From the NCBI GenBank assembly GCA_016870475.1, contig VGBO01000018.1:1-38230 (forward strand): a stretch of DNA of 38,230 nt, read 5' to 3'. This DNA is from Actinomycetota bacterium. GTDB lineage: Bacteria; Actinomycetota; Acidimicrobiia; Acidimicrobiales; CAIXPF01. Positions 14,160-23,682 of this stretch are shown piece after piece (the stretch's first letter is position 1; each line of letters starts with the position of its first letter). The position numbers were made by a program, and so were the translations under genes. The notes below the pieces were generated by a model, which did not search any database, was not told the DNA's origin, and was given only the letters and a program-made list of their open reading frames with translations.

Positions 14160-15346
14160 GTGGAGTCATCGCGGCTGCGTTCACGACGCAGCGGATCATC
14201 GGCCTGGTGGTGGCGTGGGTCACGCTCATCGCCGTGGCGGTCTACGCCTTCGTCAACATCCGGAAGGCGAAGGCGGAGGTCGGCAACGAGGTCGACCTCG
14301 CGCCGAACCGGAAGCCCTACTACTCCGACGAGGTGCTCGAGGGACCCCGGCTCGACCGGTACCTCACCATGGCGCTCGTGCTCCTCGGGATCGTCGCGCT
14401 CGGGCTGCCGCTCTACTGGCTGGCCGAGCCGGGCCGTCAGTCCGGACAGGTGGACCGCTTCGAGGCAGTGTTCGCCAGCCGGGGCGAAGGTCTCTACAAC
14501 GCGAACTGCTCGTCCTGCCACGGGCAGGGCGGCGGCGGCGGCGTCGCTGCCTACGTCCTGCAGGACCGGGAGGGCGACTTCATCGCGAACGTGAGTTGGA
14601 AGGCGCCCCAGCTCTCCACGGCACTGCTCCGGTTCGAGCGCGAGGAGATCCAGTACGTGCTCGACCACGGTCGGGCCTTCTCGCCCATGCAGCCGTGGTC
14701 GACCGTCGGCGGCGGCGCCATGAACACCCAGCAGATCAAGAACCTCGTCGACTACATGAACTCGGTGGCGCTGAGCACCGAGGAAGCGCAGGACGAGGTC
14801 CGCGCCGGGATCGTCGCACGGTTGACGAAGGAGCGTGAGCTCCTCGTTGAGGAATCGAAGAAGGCCGCTGTCGGCCCGGCCGTGCAGAAGGCCTTCGACG
14901 ACAACGACAGCGACATCAAGGCGCTGATCGCGCTCGGCGAGGCGAGCACGGAGCGTGAGGCGAGCCTGCGGCTCGGCGAGCTGCTGTTCAGCCTTGACAC
15001 CGGCTCCGGCGGGTACAGCTGCGCCCGGTGCCACACGGCAGGCTGGTCGTACGACCGGCCCGCAGAGACCGGCGGTGGTGCGTTCGGTCCCAAGCTGTGG
15101 AACGTCGACGACAAGTTCACCAACACCGAGCAGCTCGCGCGGTTCCTCGGCGAGGGCTGTGAGATGGGCAAGCTCTACGGTCGGCAGTCCCAGTGCAAGA
15201 GCGGTCAGATGCCCGGGTTCGGGAAGTTCTTCTCTGCCGAGCAGCTCGACGCAGTGGCTGCGTACGTGGAGACGCTCGATGGGATGCAGCAGTACTACCC
15301 GAGCGGTCAGCGGCCGGTCGGTACCACGGGGGGGTCGACGAAGTGA
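14156..15346 (+). CDS. Membrane-bound dihaem cytochrome c
   Basis: The 396-residue protein has two N-terminal transmembrane helices (about 14-33 and 69-90) and two cytochrome c domains: CSSCH at 118-122 and CARCH at 289-293. A Met in SGQMPGFG is the likely axial ligand of the second haem; the first may use the Met in SPMQPW. Between the haem domains lies a polar, charged linker of about 70 residues. It overlaps the Rieske gene by four bases (GTGA) with GGTGGGGGA upstream. It probably acts as the cytochrome c1/f equivalent, passing electrons from the Rieske cluster to a carrier or oxidase. Confidence 0.9.
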   Translation: MSGVIAAAFTTQRIIGLVVAWVTLIAVAVYAFVNIRKAKAEVGNEVDLAPNRKPYYSDEVLEGPRLDRYLTMALVLLGIVALGLPLYWLAEPGRQSGQVDRFEAVFASRGEGLYNANCSSCHGQGGGGGVAAYVLQDREGDFIANVSWKAPQLSTALLRFEREEIQYVLDHGRAFSPMQPWSTVGGGAMNTQQIKNLVDYMNSVALSTEEAQDEVRAGIVARLTKERELLVEESKKAAVGPAVQKAFDDNDSDIKALIALGEASTEREASLRLGELLFSLDTGSGGYSCARCHTAGWSYDRPAETGGGAFGPKLWNVDDKFTNTEQLARFLGEGCEMGKLYGRQSQCKSGQMPGFGKFFSAEQLDAVAAYVETLDGMQQYYPSGQRPVGTTGGSTK

Positions 15347-16263
15347 CGTCGTTCATCGTCATCAACGGTCTCGACTTCAACCTCTTCATCCGGGGTCTGC
15401 TCGTCGTCCTCGTCGGGGTCGTCGTGCTCATGGGCTCGACCTATCTGATCCTCGCGACGAACAGTGGGTTCCGGACCGGCGGCATGCTGGCGCTCACCGG
15501 GTTCTTCGGCTGGATGACGATCATGGGGTTCATCTGGGTGCTCTACGGCATCGGGCTCCAAGGGCGTCTTCCCTCGTGGCACGTGTTCGAGATCAACCGT
15601 GGTGATCTCTCATCGGCACAGTTCCTCGAGGCACAGGAGCTCGCGGGTGGTCTCGAGGAGACCGCCGCCGGGGTGTCGTCCGATCCCGCCGCGCTCGATG
15701 CGTGGTTCCGCGCCGCCGAGGAGACCCAGCAGGCTCCCGAGGTCGGCGAGTGGACCGGGGTCCTCTCGTCGAACCGTGCACGTGGTGAGGCGCAGGCGGC
15801 CGTCGACGCGTGGCTGGTGGAGAACCGGGTGTTCGGTGCAGGGACCTACGTCCCGGTCGCGGCATTCGTCCGTGGCGGCAAGGACCCGCGTCCGGCGGGT
15901 CTCGCCTGCGGGATCTCCAAGCTCAGCACCTGGGACGAGTGCCTCGACCGGGCCGGTCGGAAGCTGCACTCGATCTTCATCCAGCCGCGCCACCCTGCCA
16001 AGCAGATCGCCGTCATGGTGTCGCCGGCGAGCCCGGAGACCCTGATCGTCCGTCCGGGCGAGGCTCCGCCGGTGAAGACGCTCGATCCCGATCAGCCCAT
16101 GTACACGGTGCTGATGGAGCGTGATCTCGGCTCCAAGCGTCTGCCGCCGTTCCTGATCATGGTCGGCTCCGGCACCATCTTCGCTGCGTTCGCCTGGCGC
16201 CTGCACCAGCGGGACAAGACAGAGACGGCCGCACGCGCGGCGTATGCCGCCGGGAAGGCCTGA
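15343..16263 (+). CDS. Unknown membrane protein ending the complex III operon
   Basis: The 306-residue protein has two N-terminal transmembrane helices (about 14-36 and 43-67), a large soluble middle region (about 70-270) and one C-terminal helix (about 268-285) followed by a basic tail. The soluble part contains two cysteines (in LACGISK and WDECLDR) but no haem, Fe-S or nucleotide motif. I recognise no family. It starts as GTGA over the stop of the dihaem cytochrome and ends nine bases before nuoA, linking complex III and complex I genes. A role as an accessory subunit or assembly factor is inferred from position only. Confidence 0.75.
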   Translation: MTSFIVINGLDFNLFIRGLLVVLVGVVVLMGSTYLILATNSGFRTGGMLALTGFFGWMTIMGFIWVLYGIGLQGRLPSWHVFEINRGDLSSAQFLEAQELAGGLEETAAGVSSDPAALDAWFRAAEETQQAPEVGEWTGVLSSNRARGEAQAAVDAWLVENRVFGAGTYVPVAAFVRGGKDPRPAGLACGISKLSTWDECLDRAGRKLHSIFIQPRHPAKQIAVMVSPASPETLIVRPGEAPPVKTLDPDQPMYTVLMERDLGSKRLPPFLIMVGSGTIFAAFAWRLHQRDKTETAARAAYAAGKA

Positions 16264-16272
16264 GTCCCCGCA

Positions 16273-16800
16273 GTGGGTCACTACCTGCCGATCGTGGCGC
16301 TGGCGGTCTTGGCCGTCCTGTTCGCCGGGTTGAGCTTCCTCGCCTCGAGGCTGCTCGCCCCGCGTCGGCCGACCCCGCAGAAGTCCGCTCCCTACGAGTC
16401 GGGCATCATCCCGGGCAAGGAACCGCCTCGGCGTTTCCCGGTGCGGTTCTCCCTCGTGGCGATGATCTTCATCGTGTTCGACATCGAGGTGGTCTTCCTC
16501 TACCCCTGGGCGATGGTCCACGCCGAGCTCGGTCTGTTCGGGATCGTCGCCATCGCGATCTTCTCGGCGTCGGTGTTCGAGTCGTTCCTCTACCTGCTCT
16601 CCAAGGGCGTGCTCGAGTGGGGTCCGATCCAGCGGGTGCAGCGTCCGCACCTGGTGGGTGCGCACCGCACCGCGGAGTCGACGATCCGTCGGGTCGGGCT
16701 CGAAGGGCGTGACCGTCCTGCCGAGCAGCGGATCCTCGTGGAGTCCGGCATCGCATCCCACGCCGTCGAGCCGGCCGCATCCGCTGCTGGGGGGCACTGA
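16273..16800 (+). CDS. nuoA: NADH-quinone oxidoreductase subunit A
   Basis: NuoA is a small membrane subunit at the junction between the peripheral and membrane arms of complex I. The 175-residue protein has three helices. Conserved segments are [14 protein letters not shown] and the helix-2 motif [12 protein letters not shown] with its acidic pair. Family members are usually 115-140 residues; this one has a polar C-terminal extension of about 55 residues after LEWG. The GTG start lies nine bases after the preceding gene and nuoB follows after one base, so it begins the 14-gene nuo run. Confidence 0.93.
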   Translation: MGHYLPIVALAVLAVLFAGLSFLASRLLAPRRPTPQKSAPYESGIIPGKEPPRRFPVRFSLVAMIFIVFDIEVVFLYPWAMVHAELGLFGIVAIAIFSASVFESFLYLLSKGVLEWGPIQRVQRPHLVGAHRTAESTIRRVGLEGRDRPAEQRILVESGIASHAVEPAASAAGGH

Positions 16801-16801
16801 C

Positions 16802-17392
16802 ATGGCGGAGATCTCCCCGCTGCAGAAGATCCTTCCCGACGGCCTCGCCGGTCTCGGGCACAACGTGCTCACGGCCCGGATCGAGGACGTCGTCAACTGG
16901 TCGCGGGCCCGGAGCCTCTGGCCGGCGACGTTCGGCCTCGCGTGCTGTGCGATCGAGATGATGGCGGCAGGCGGCGCCCACTACGACCTGAGCCGCTTCG
17001 GCATGGAGGTCTTCCGGGCCTCCCCCCGTCAGGCCGACCTGATGATCGTCGCCGGGCGCGTCTCCCAGAAGATGGCCCCGGTGCTCCGACAGATCTACGA
17101 CCAGATGATGGAACCCAAATGGGTCATCTCCATGGGCGTGTGCGCGTCGAGCGGCGGGATGTTCAACAACTACGCGATCGTGCAGGGCGTCGACCAGATC
17201 GTCCCGGTCGACGTGTACGCCCCCGGCTGCCCGCCGGGCCCGGAGACGCTCCTCCACGCGATCATCACGTTGCACGGGATGATCGAGACCGGTGAGATCC
17301 TCCGCCGTCGCGCGACCGGCGAAGGCGCCGTGCAGATCGAACAGCGCGACGGCCAGACGGCGTCGGGCCTGGCGATCGGCGGCCGCCGGTGA
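16802..17392 (+). CDS. nuoB: NADH-quinone oxidoreductase subunit B
   Basis: NuoB holds cluster N2, the last Fe-S centre before quinone. The 196-residue protein has the tandem cysteines Cys48-Cys49 (ACCAIEMM), Cys114 in MGVCASSGG and Cys143 in APGCPPGPE, all four ligands. ATG 16802 is chosen because family sequence starts soon after; the frame is open upstream inside nuoA without family features. Its stop overlaps the GTG of nuoC. It differs clearly from the second NuoB at 32549-33049, which has SCANCGG at the third ligand. Confidence 0.95.
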   Translation: MAEISPLQKILPDGLAGLGHNVLTARIEDVVNWSRARSLWPATFGLACCAIEMMAAGGAHYDLSRFGMEVFRASPRQADLMIVAGRVSQKMAPVLRQIYDQMMEPKWVISMGVCASSGGMFNNYAIVQGVDQIVPVDVYAPGCPPGPETLLHAIITLHGMIETGEILRRRATGEGAVQIEQRDGQTASGLAIGGRR

Positions 17393-17934
17393 GCGACGGT
17401 GACGTAGCCGCAGCCGAGCCGGAGAGCGCCTACGGCGTTCCGATCTCGTGGTCCCGGGACCAGCAGATCCTCCACCCGAGCCGCGAGCAGTACCTCGACC
17501 TCGTCGCGGCGCTCAAGGACGACGGGTTCGTCATGTGCGTCGACGTGACCGCGGTCGACTATCTCGCCGCTCCCGAACGGTCCTTGCCGAACGGGGTCGT
17601 CGCGGAACGGTTCGAGGTGGTCGCGAACCTGATCAGCCACCGCGACCGGCGTCGGGTCCGGGTGCGGGTCCAGGTCCCCGCCGACGATCCGACCTGTTCG
17701 TCGCTCTGGCCGCTGCACGCCGGCGTGGAAGCACTCGAACGCGAGGTCTTCGACCTGTTCGGGATCACCTTCGACGGCCACCCCGACATGACGCGCATCC
17801 TCCTCCCGGAGGACTGGGAGGGGCATCCGCTCCGGAAGGACTACGCCATCGGCCGCATCCCCGTGCAGTTCAAGGGGGCCGAGGGCCGAGCCACCTCGAT
17901 GGGGCAGATGGGCTCGAGCCCGTCCGCCCGTTGA
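17389..17934 (+). CDS. nuoC: NADH-quinone oxidoreductase subunit C
   Basis: NuoC is a peripheral-arm subunit near the quinone site, of the 30-kDa family. The 181-residue protein carries the family signature [29 protein letters not shown]-like stretch (from about residue 118) and ends in HPLRKDY followed by a 30-residue tail. The GTG start overlaps the nuoB stop (GTGA). Confidence 0.93.
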   Translation: MSDGDVAAAEPESAYGVPISWSRDQQILHPSREQYLDLVAALKDDGFVMCVDVTAVDYLAAPERSLPNGVVAERFEVVANLISHRDRRRVRVRVQVPADDPTCSSLWPLHAGVEALEREVFDLFGITFDGHPDMTRILLPEDWEGHPLRKDYAIGRIPVQFKGAEGRATSMGQMGSSPSAR

Positions 17935-17968
17935 CGTACCACCGAAGATCGCACGAGGCCGTCGGGAC

Positions 17969-19252
17969 ATGACCGTCATCGAAGAACCTGAGGTCGACCA
18001 CGTAGCCCGGCTGCGCAGCGGGCGCGGCGTGCTGCGCATGTCCGAGGTCGTCGCCGCCGAGCACGGCGAGCGTCTCGCGGACGAGGACGACGAGACGATG
18101 CTCGTCAACATGGGTCCCCAGCACCCGTCCACCCACGGCGTGCTCCGGCTGATGCTCGAGATGCGCGGCGAGCAGGTGGTGCGATCGAAGCCGATCGTCG
18201 GCTACCTCCACACGGGCATGGAGAAGACGGCGGAGGACCTGACCTACCTGCAGGGTCCGACGAACGTGACCCGCATGGACTACGCCTCCCCGTTCTTCAC
18301 CGAGCTCGCGTTCTCGCTCGCCACGGAGAAGCTGCTCGGCATCGAGGTGCCGGAGCGGGCCGTATGGATCCGCATGCTCATGTCGGAGCTGAACCGGATC
18401 TCGTCGCACCTGCTGTTCCAGGCGACGAACGGCATGGACATCGGCGCCGTGTCCGTCATGATCTACGGCTGGCGTGATCGCGAGGACGTGCTCCGGTTCT
18501 TCGAGAAGGTCACCGGGCTGCGGATGAACCACAACTACATCCGTCCCGGCGGGGTCGCCGCCGATCTGCCTGACGGCTGGCGCGACGACGTGCTGCACCT
18601 CCTCGACCAGATCCCGCCGCACCTCGAGGACCTCGACGTGCTGCTCTCCGGACAGCCGATCTGGCGCAACCGACTGCAGGGCGTCGGGGTGATCAGTACC
18701 GCCGAGGCGCTCGACCTCGGCGCGACCGGTCCGATCCTGCGGTCCACCGGCTACGACTGGGACCTCCGTCGGGACATGCCGTACCTCGCATACGACCAGG
18801 TCGACTTCGACGTGGTCGTCGGCACCTTCGGTGACTGCTACGACCGCTATGCGATCCGCCTGAACGAGATCCGCGAGTCGATCCGCATCGTCCGTCAGAT
18901 CCTCGATCGGATGCCCGCCGGCGACTACAAGATCCAGGACAAGAAGGTCACGCCGCCGCCGCGTGCACGCATCGACGAGTCCATGGAAGCCCTGATCCAC
19001 CACTTCAAGATCTTCACCGAGGGCTACAAGGTCCCCGAGGGCGAGGTGTACGTGGCGGTCGAGTCCCCCCGGGGCGAGCTCGGCTGCTACATCGTCTCCG
19101 ACGGGTCGTCGAAGCCCTACCGAATGCACGTGCGCGGGCCGAGCTTCGTGAACCTGCAGTGCCTGCCGCACATGATGGTCGACGGCCTCATCGCCGACAC
19201 CGTGGCCGTGATCTCCTCGGTCGATCCGATCATGGGGGAGGTCGACCGCTGA
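17969..19252 (+). CDS. nuoD: NADH-quinone oxidoreductase subunit D
   Basis: NuoD (49-kDa family, related to NiFe-hydrogenase large subunits) forms the quinone pocket with NuoB. The 427-residue protein has NMGPQHPSTHGVLRL with the quinone-site His, GYLHTGMEKTAEDLTYLQ containing the quinone-site Tyr, and the C-terminal DPIMGEVDR. A 30-residue N-terminal extension precedes the conserved core. Its TGA overlaps the ATG of nuoE by one base (TGATG). Confidence 0.95.
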   Translation: MTVIEEPEVDHVARLRSGRGVLRMSEVVAAEHGERLADEDDETMLVNMGPQHPSTHGVLRLMLEMRGEQVVRSKPIVGYLHTGMEKTAEDLTYLQGPTNVTRMDYASPFFTELAFSLATEKLLGIEVPERAVWIRMLMSELNRISSHLLFQATNGMDIGAVSVMIYGWRDREDVLRFFEKVTGLRMNHNYIRPGGVAADLPDGWRDDVLHLLDQIPPHLEDLDVLLSGQPIWRNRLQGVGVISTAEALDLGATGPILRSTGYDWDLRRDMPYLAYDQVDFDVVVGTFGDCYDRYAIRLNEIRESIRIVRQILDRMPAGDYKIQDKKVTPPPRARIDESMEALIHHFKIFTEGYKVPEGEVYVAVESPRGELGCYIVSDGSSKPYRMHVRGPSFVNLQCLPHMMVDGLIADTVAVISSVDPIMGEVDR

Positions 19253-19893
19253 TGGCCCGACTCGAGCCCGCGAACGTCGAGATCGCGCACGAGATCATCT
19301 CGCGCTACCCGCGCCCGAAGTCGGCGCTCATCCCGCTGCTGCACCTCGCGCAGGAACAGGACGGCTGGGTGAGCGACGAGGCGATGGTGCACATCGCCGA
19401 GCTGGTCGGGTGTACCCCTGCCGAGGTCATCGGAACCTGCAGCTTCTACGAGATGTTCAAGCGTGAGCCGGTCGGCCGCTACCTCGTCAACGTGTGCACG
19501 AACATCGCCTGCCAGCTCCTCGGCGCCGAGGACCTGTTGCATCATGCGGAGCGGACGCTCGGCGTGCGCGCCGGGACCACGACGCCCGACGGGTTGTTCA
19601 CCGTCGAGGACGTCGAGTGCATCGCGGCCTGCACCGAGGCACCGTGCCTGACCGTGAACTACCGGTACTTCTACAAGGTCGGCCCGAGCGATTTCGACGC
19701 GATCATCGCTGATCTCCGGGCTGGTCGGCGTCCGACGCGTTGCGCCGCCGAACCGGGTGAGGACGGCGAGATCCCCGCCCACGGAACCCTCCACCGGGTC
19801 CGTCAGTCGATTCCCGGCGACCGCCGTGCCGGGAACGCCGACCCCGACACCGCCGGGGAACCGGCATGGCTCGGCGCAGGAGGTGCGTCGTGA
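19252..19893 (+). CDS. nuoE: NADH-quinone oxidoreductase subunit E
   Basis: NuoE is the 24-kDa subunit of the NADH-input module with a thioredoxin-like [2Fe-2S] cluster. The ligands are Cys82 and Cys87 (CTNIAC) and Cys123 and Cys127 (CIAAC), with normal spacing. The N-terminal four-helix part includes LIPLLHLAQEQDGW. The family usually ends about 20-30 residues after the last helix; here a polar tail of about 50 residues follows (from about residue 160). ATG 19252 overlaps the nuoD stop. Confidence 0.95.
   Translation: MARLEPANVEIAHEIISRYPRPKSALIPLLHLAQEQDGWVSDEAMVHIAELVGCTPAEVIGTCSFYEMFKREPVGRYLVNVCTNIACQLLGAEDLLHHAERTLGVRAGTTTPDGLFTVEDVECIAACTEAPCLTVNYRYFYKVGPSDFDAIIADLRAGRRPTRCAAEPGEDGEIPAHGTLHRVRQSIPGDRRAGNADPDTAGEPAWLGAGGAS
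19878..19883 (+). promoter_or_regulatory. Ribosome binding site that decides the nuoF start
   Basis: AGGAGG lies six bases before GTG 19890 and inside the end of nuoE. It favours this GTG over the upstream ATG at 19866 in the same frame, which would add a short Arg-rich stretch and has no such site. Confidence 0.55.
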
Positions 19894-21293
19894 CCGAGGA
19901 GACCGTCGTGGCGGCAGGCCCGCCGCCGATCGTGCGGATCGTCACCCAGCGGTTCGACCATCCCGATTCCCACACCCTCGACCGCTACGTCGCCACGGGT
20001 GGCTACGAGGCGTTGCGCAAGGCGCTCGCCGGCTCACCGGGCGCCGTCGTCGACGAGGTGAAGTCGTCGAACCTGCTCGGTCGCGGTGGCGCCGGCTTCC
20101 CCGCCGGGACGAAGTGGGGGTTCACCCCTCCCGGGGTCTGGCCGCGCTACCTCGTCGTCAACGGCGACGAGTCCGAGCCGGGCACCTACAAGGACCGTCA
20201 GCTCATGGAGCGCGATCCGCACCAGCTCATCGAGGGCTGCCTCCTCGCCTGCTACGCCGCGGGATTGTCGCAGTGCTTCCTGTACGTGCGCGGCGAGATG
20301 GCGCTCGCGCAGGAGCGGGTGGCGAAGGCCCTCAACGAGGCGTACGCCGCCGGCTTCGTCGGCCGCAACATCCTCGGCTCGTCGTTCTCGGTCGACATCG
20401 TCCTGCACTGGGGTGCGGGTGCGTACATCGTGGGCGAGGAGACGGCGCTGATCGAGTCGCTCGAGGGCAACCGGGGGATGCCCCGCCTCAAGCCGCCGTT
20501 CTTCCCGGCGGCCATCGGCCTCTACGGCAAGCCCACGATCGTCAACAACGTCGAGACGCTGTCGAACCTCCCCTGGATCGTCGCCAACGGTGCCGACGCG
20601 TACAAGCAGTACGGCTCCGAGACGTCGCCCGGGACGCGCATGTTCGCGCTCTCCGGCCACGTGAAGCGGCCCGGCGTGTACGAGGTGCAGCACGGGGTCA
20701 CGACCTTCCGGGACCTCCTCTACTCGCCGCAGTTCTGCGGCGGCATCCGTGACGACAACCGCCTGAAGATGTTCATCCCGGGTGGCGGTTCGGCGCCGTG
20801 GTTCTTCGAGGAGCAGCTCGATCTTCCGCTCGAGGCGCGTCCGGTGGGCGCCGCAGGTTCGATGCTCGGCTCCGGTGCGATCGTGGTCATGGACCACACC
20901 ACCGATGCCGTGAAGGCGTGTCTGCGCGTCGTGCGCTTCTACGCCCGGGAGTCCTGTGGCAAGTGCACGCCCTGCCGCGAGGGCACGAACTGGCTCGAGA
21001 CGATCCTGCAGCGGATCGTCGACGGGCACGGGCGTCCTTCCGACCTCGACAAGCTGCTCGACATCGGCGACAACATCAGTCCCGGTCCGTACCCGGCGGC
21101 GTCGTGGACCGACGGCGGCCTCGACGCCGTTCCGTTCCCGCCCCGCCAGACCACGATCTGTCCGCTCGGACCGTCGTCGGTCGCGCCGGTCGTGAGCGCG
21201 CTGCGGCGGTTCCGTCCGGAGTTCGAGGCGAAGATCACCAAGCGGTCGGTGAACATTCCGCTGCACGTCGAGCGGGAGGGGACCCGTGTCTGA
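19890..21293 (+). CDS. nuoF: NADH-quinone oxidoreductase subunit F
   Basis: NuoF (51-kDa) binds NADH and FMN and carries cluster N3. The 467-residue protein has the glycine-rich GRGGAGFPAGTKWGF at about 64-78, NGDESEPGTYKDR, and GEETALIESLEG. The N3 ligands are Cys356, Cys359 and Cys362 (SCGKCTPC) and Cys424 in TTICPLG. The last spacing is 62 residues, while about 41 is usual, so there is an insertion of about 20 residues rich in Pro and Gly (ISPGPYPAASW onward). The start overlaps nuoE by GTGA, and nuoG overlaps its end by eight bases. Confidence 0.95.
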   Translation: MTEETVVAAGPPPIVRIVTQRFDHPDSHTLDRYVATGGYEALRKALAGSPGAVVDEVKSSNLLGRGGAGFPAGTKWGFTPPGVWPRYLVVNGDESEPGTYKDRQLMERDPHQLIEGCLLACYAAGLSQCFLYVRGEMALAQERVAKALNEAYAAGFVGRNILGSSFSVDIVLHWGAGAYIVGEETALIESLEGNRGMPRLKPPFFPAAIGLYGKPTIVNNVETLSNLPWIVANGADAYKQYGSETSPGTRMFALSGHVKRPGVYEVQHGVTTFRDLLYSPQFCGGIRDDNRLKMFIPGGGSAPWFFEEQLDLPLEARPVGAAGSMLGSGAIVVMDHTTDAVKACLRVVRFYARESCGKCTPCREGTNWLETILQRIVDGHGRPSDLDKLLDIGDNISPGPYPAASWTDGGLDAVPFPPRQTTICPLGPSSVAPVVSALRRFRPEFEAKITKRSVNIPLHVEREGTRV

Positions 21294-23682
21294 CATCGAG
21301 ACGCCGGTGACCGTCCGGATCACGGTCGACGGGCAGCCGGTCGACGCCCGCCCGGGGGAGCTCGTCATCGACGCCGCCGAGCGGGCCGGGGTCTACATCC
21401 CGCGCTTCTGCTACCACCCGCGCATGAAGCCGGTCGGCATGTGCCGGATGTGCCTCGTCGAGATCGACGCCGGTCGTGGTGCGGCGTTGCAGCCGTCCTG
21501 CATGATCCCGGTCAGCCCCGACATGACGGTGGTCACCGACTCGGAGCGCACCCGCAAGGCCCAGGAGGGCGTGCTCGAGTTCCTGCTCATCAACCACCCG
21601 CTCGACTGCCCGGTGTGCGACAAGGGCGGCGAGTGCCCGCTGCAGGACCAGACGGTCGCCTACGGGCCGGGGGAGAGCCGCTTCGTCGAGGAGAAGCGGC
21701 ACTACGAGAAGCCGATTCCGATCTCCGGTCTGGTCCAGCTCGACCGGGAGCGCTGCATCCTGTGCGACCGCTGCACCCGGTTCGCGAAGGACGTCGCAGG
21801 CGATCCGCTCATCCACTTCCAGGGTCGTGGTTCCTCGACCGAGGTCAACACGTTCCCCGACGAGCCGTTCAGCTCGTACTTCAGCGGGAACACCGTGCAG
21901 ATCTGTCCGGTCGGGGCGCTCACGGCGTCCTCCTACCGGTTCCGCGCCCGCCCCTGGGATCTCGAGGAGACCTCCTCGACCTGTCGGACGTGCTCGGTCG
22001 GGTGTTCCGTCACAGTGCAGTCCTCCCGGAACGAGGTCCTCCGTCAGAACGGCGTCGACAACGACGCCGTCAACTGGGGTTGGCTGTGTGACCGCGGGCG
22101 TTTCGACATGGAGTCGGGCCGATCCGACGTTCGTCTCACGGACCCGCTCGTCGGTGGTACGACCGCTCGCTGGTCGGACGCGCTCGGCGCGGCGGTCGCA
22201 GCGATCCGGGCCACGATCGAGGCGCACGGACCCTCGTCGGTCGCGCTGCTCGGTGGCGCCCGCCTCACGAACGAGGCCGCGTACGCCTGGGCCAGGCTGG
22301 CGAAGGGAGTCATCGGCACCGACGACGTCGACTGCCAGCTCGGCGACGGGCTGCCCGCGGATCTCGTGCTCGGGCTGCCGCGCGCCACCATCGCGGACGC
22401 ATGCACCCCGAAGGGCACGATCGTGCTCGTCGGCCCGGACGTGAAGGAGGAGCTGCCGGTCCTGTACCTGCGGCTCCGCCACGCCGTGGTCGAGGACGGC
22501 GCCACCCTCGTCGAACTGGGCCACGGCCGGACCGGGCTGTCGCGCTACGCCGCCCGAACCTCCTACGCACATCCCGGTGGCGACCTCGTCGAGCGGGCCC
22601 GGCTCGTGGCGAAGGATCTGGATGAGTCCGGTCCGATCACCGTCGTTTTCGGTCGGACGTCGCTCGCGGAGGACCCGGCGGTTCTCGCCGAGGTGGCGGC
22701 GATCTTCCTCGCGAAGGGCGCCCGCTTCCTGCCCGCGCTCCGCCGAGGAAACGTCTTCGGTGCGCTCGACGCGGGCCTCGCGCCGGGCCTGCTCCCCGGC
22801 CGGCGGCTGCTCGACGACGCCGGTCCGGCGACCGCGGTATGGGGATCGACGCCTGCGGCGATCGGTCGGGATGCCACGGCGATCCTCACCGCCGCAGCAG
22901 CCGGCGAGGTCAAGGTCCTCCTCCTCGTCGGTGCGGATCCCGTCGCCGACGGTCCTGACCGTGCTCTGGCGGAGACGGCGCTCGAGCGGGCGACCGTGAT
23001 CGCGGTCGACACGTTCCTCACGGAGTCCGGCACGCGTGCCGACGTCGTGCTCCCGGCGGCCGGCCCCTCCGAGGTCGACGGCACGGTGACGAACCTCGAA
23101 GGTCGGGTGCAGCGGGTCAATCGCAAGGTCACCCCGCCGGGCACCGCCCGACCGGACTGGATGATCGCCGTCGAGCTCGCGGACCGACTCGGCGTGGAGT
23201 TCCCGCAGGACCCCGACGCACTGCTCGCCGAGCTCGGCGCAGTCGCCGACGGTTACGCCGACGTCGCTTCGGCGCTCGACCGCAACCCCGACGGCGTGCT
23301 CGTGACCGGCGCCTGCCCGCTCCCGGCGACGCCGACCGCTCGACGGGCTCCCGCGCCGTCGGGGTCGACGTTGCGGCTCGTACTCACCGACTCGCTCTAC
23401 GACGCTGCGACGCAGACGGCGCAGTCGCCGTCCCTCGCGCCGCTCGCCCCGGGGACGGTTGCCCGGCTCAACCCCGCCGATGCGTCGGCGTTGCGGGTCG
23501 AGGCGGGGACGGTCGTCTCCCTCGCCTCGGCGCGGGGTGCCGTCGACCTGCCGGTGGTCGTCGACGACGGTGTCCCGGCCGGTGCGGTCGCCGTCGCCGC
23601 GAACCAGCCCGATTGCCAGGTCAACCGGTTGCTCGACGCGACGTGGCCGGTGACCGACGTGCGGCTGGAGGTGCGACGCTGA
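21286..23682 (+). CDS. nuoG: NADH-quinone oxidoreductase subunit G
   Basis: NuoG (75-kDa) completes the NADH-input module and wires electrons through several clusters. The 798-residue protein has the [2Fe-2S] N1b set Cys42, 53, 56 and 72; the N5 set His104, Cys108, 111 and 117; the N4 set Cys157, 160, 163 and 207; and an additional set Cys233, 236, 240 and 268. The last set has the spacing of the extra cluster N7 found in only some bacteria. The C-terminal half is molybdopterin-oxidoreductase-like without obvious cofactor residues. The GTG start lies within the nuoF end. It is followed by nuoH with a TGATG overlap. Confidence 0.95.
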   Translation: MSDIETPVTVRITVDGQPVDARPGELVIDAAERAGVYIPRFCYHPRMKPVGMCRMCLVEIDAGRGAALQPSCMIPVSPDMTVVTDSERTRKAQEGVLEFLLINHPLDCPVCDKGGECPLQDQTVAYGPGESRFVEEKRHYEKPIPISGLVQLDRERCILCDRCTRFAKDVAGDPLIHFQGRGSSTEVNTFPDEPFSSYFSGNTVQICPVGALTASSYRFRARPWDLEETSSTCRTCSVGCSVTVQSSRNEVLRQNGVDNDAVNWGWLCDRGRFDMESGRSDVRLTDPLVGGTTARWSDALGAAVAAIRATIEAHGPSSVALLGGARLTNEAAYAWARLAKGVIGTDDVDCQLGDGLPADLVLGLPRATIADACTPKGTIVLVGPDVKEELPVLYLRLRHAVVEDGATLVELGHGRTGLSRYAARTSYAHPGGDLVERARLVAKDLDESGPITVVFGRTSLAEDPAVLAEVAAIFLAKGARFLPALRRGNVFGALDAGLAPGLLPGRRLLDDAGPATAVWGSTPAAIGRDATAILTAAAAGEVKVLLLVGADPVADGPDRALAETALERATVIAVDTFLTESGTRADVVLPAAGPSEVDGTVTNLEGRVQRVNRKVTPPGTARPDWMIAVELADRLGVEFPQDPDALLAELGAVADGYADVASALDRNPDGVLVTGACPLPATPTARRAPAPSGSTLRLVLTDSLYDAATQTAQSPSLAPLAPGTVARLNPADASALRVEAGTVVSLASARGAVDLPVVVDDGVPAGAVAVAANQPDCQVNRLLDATWPVTDVRLEVRR

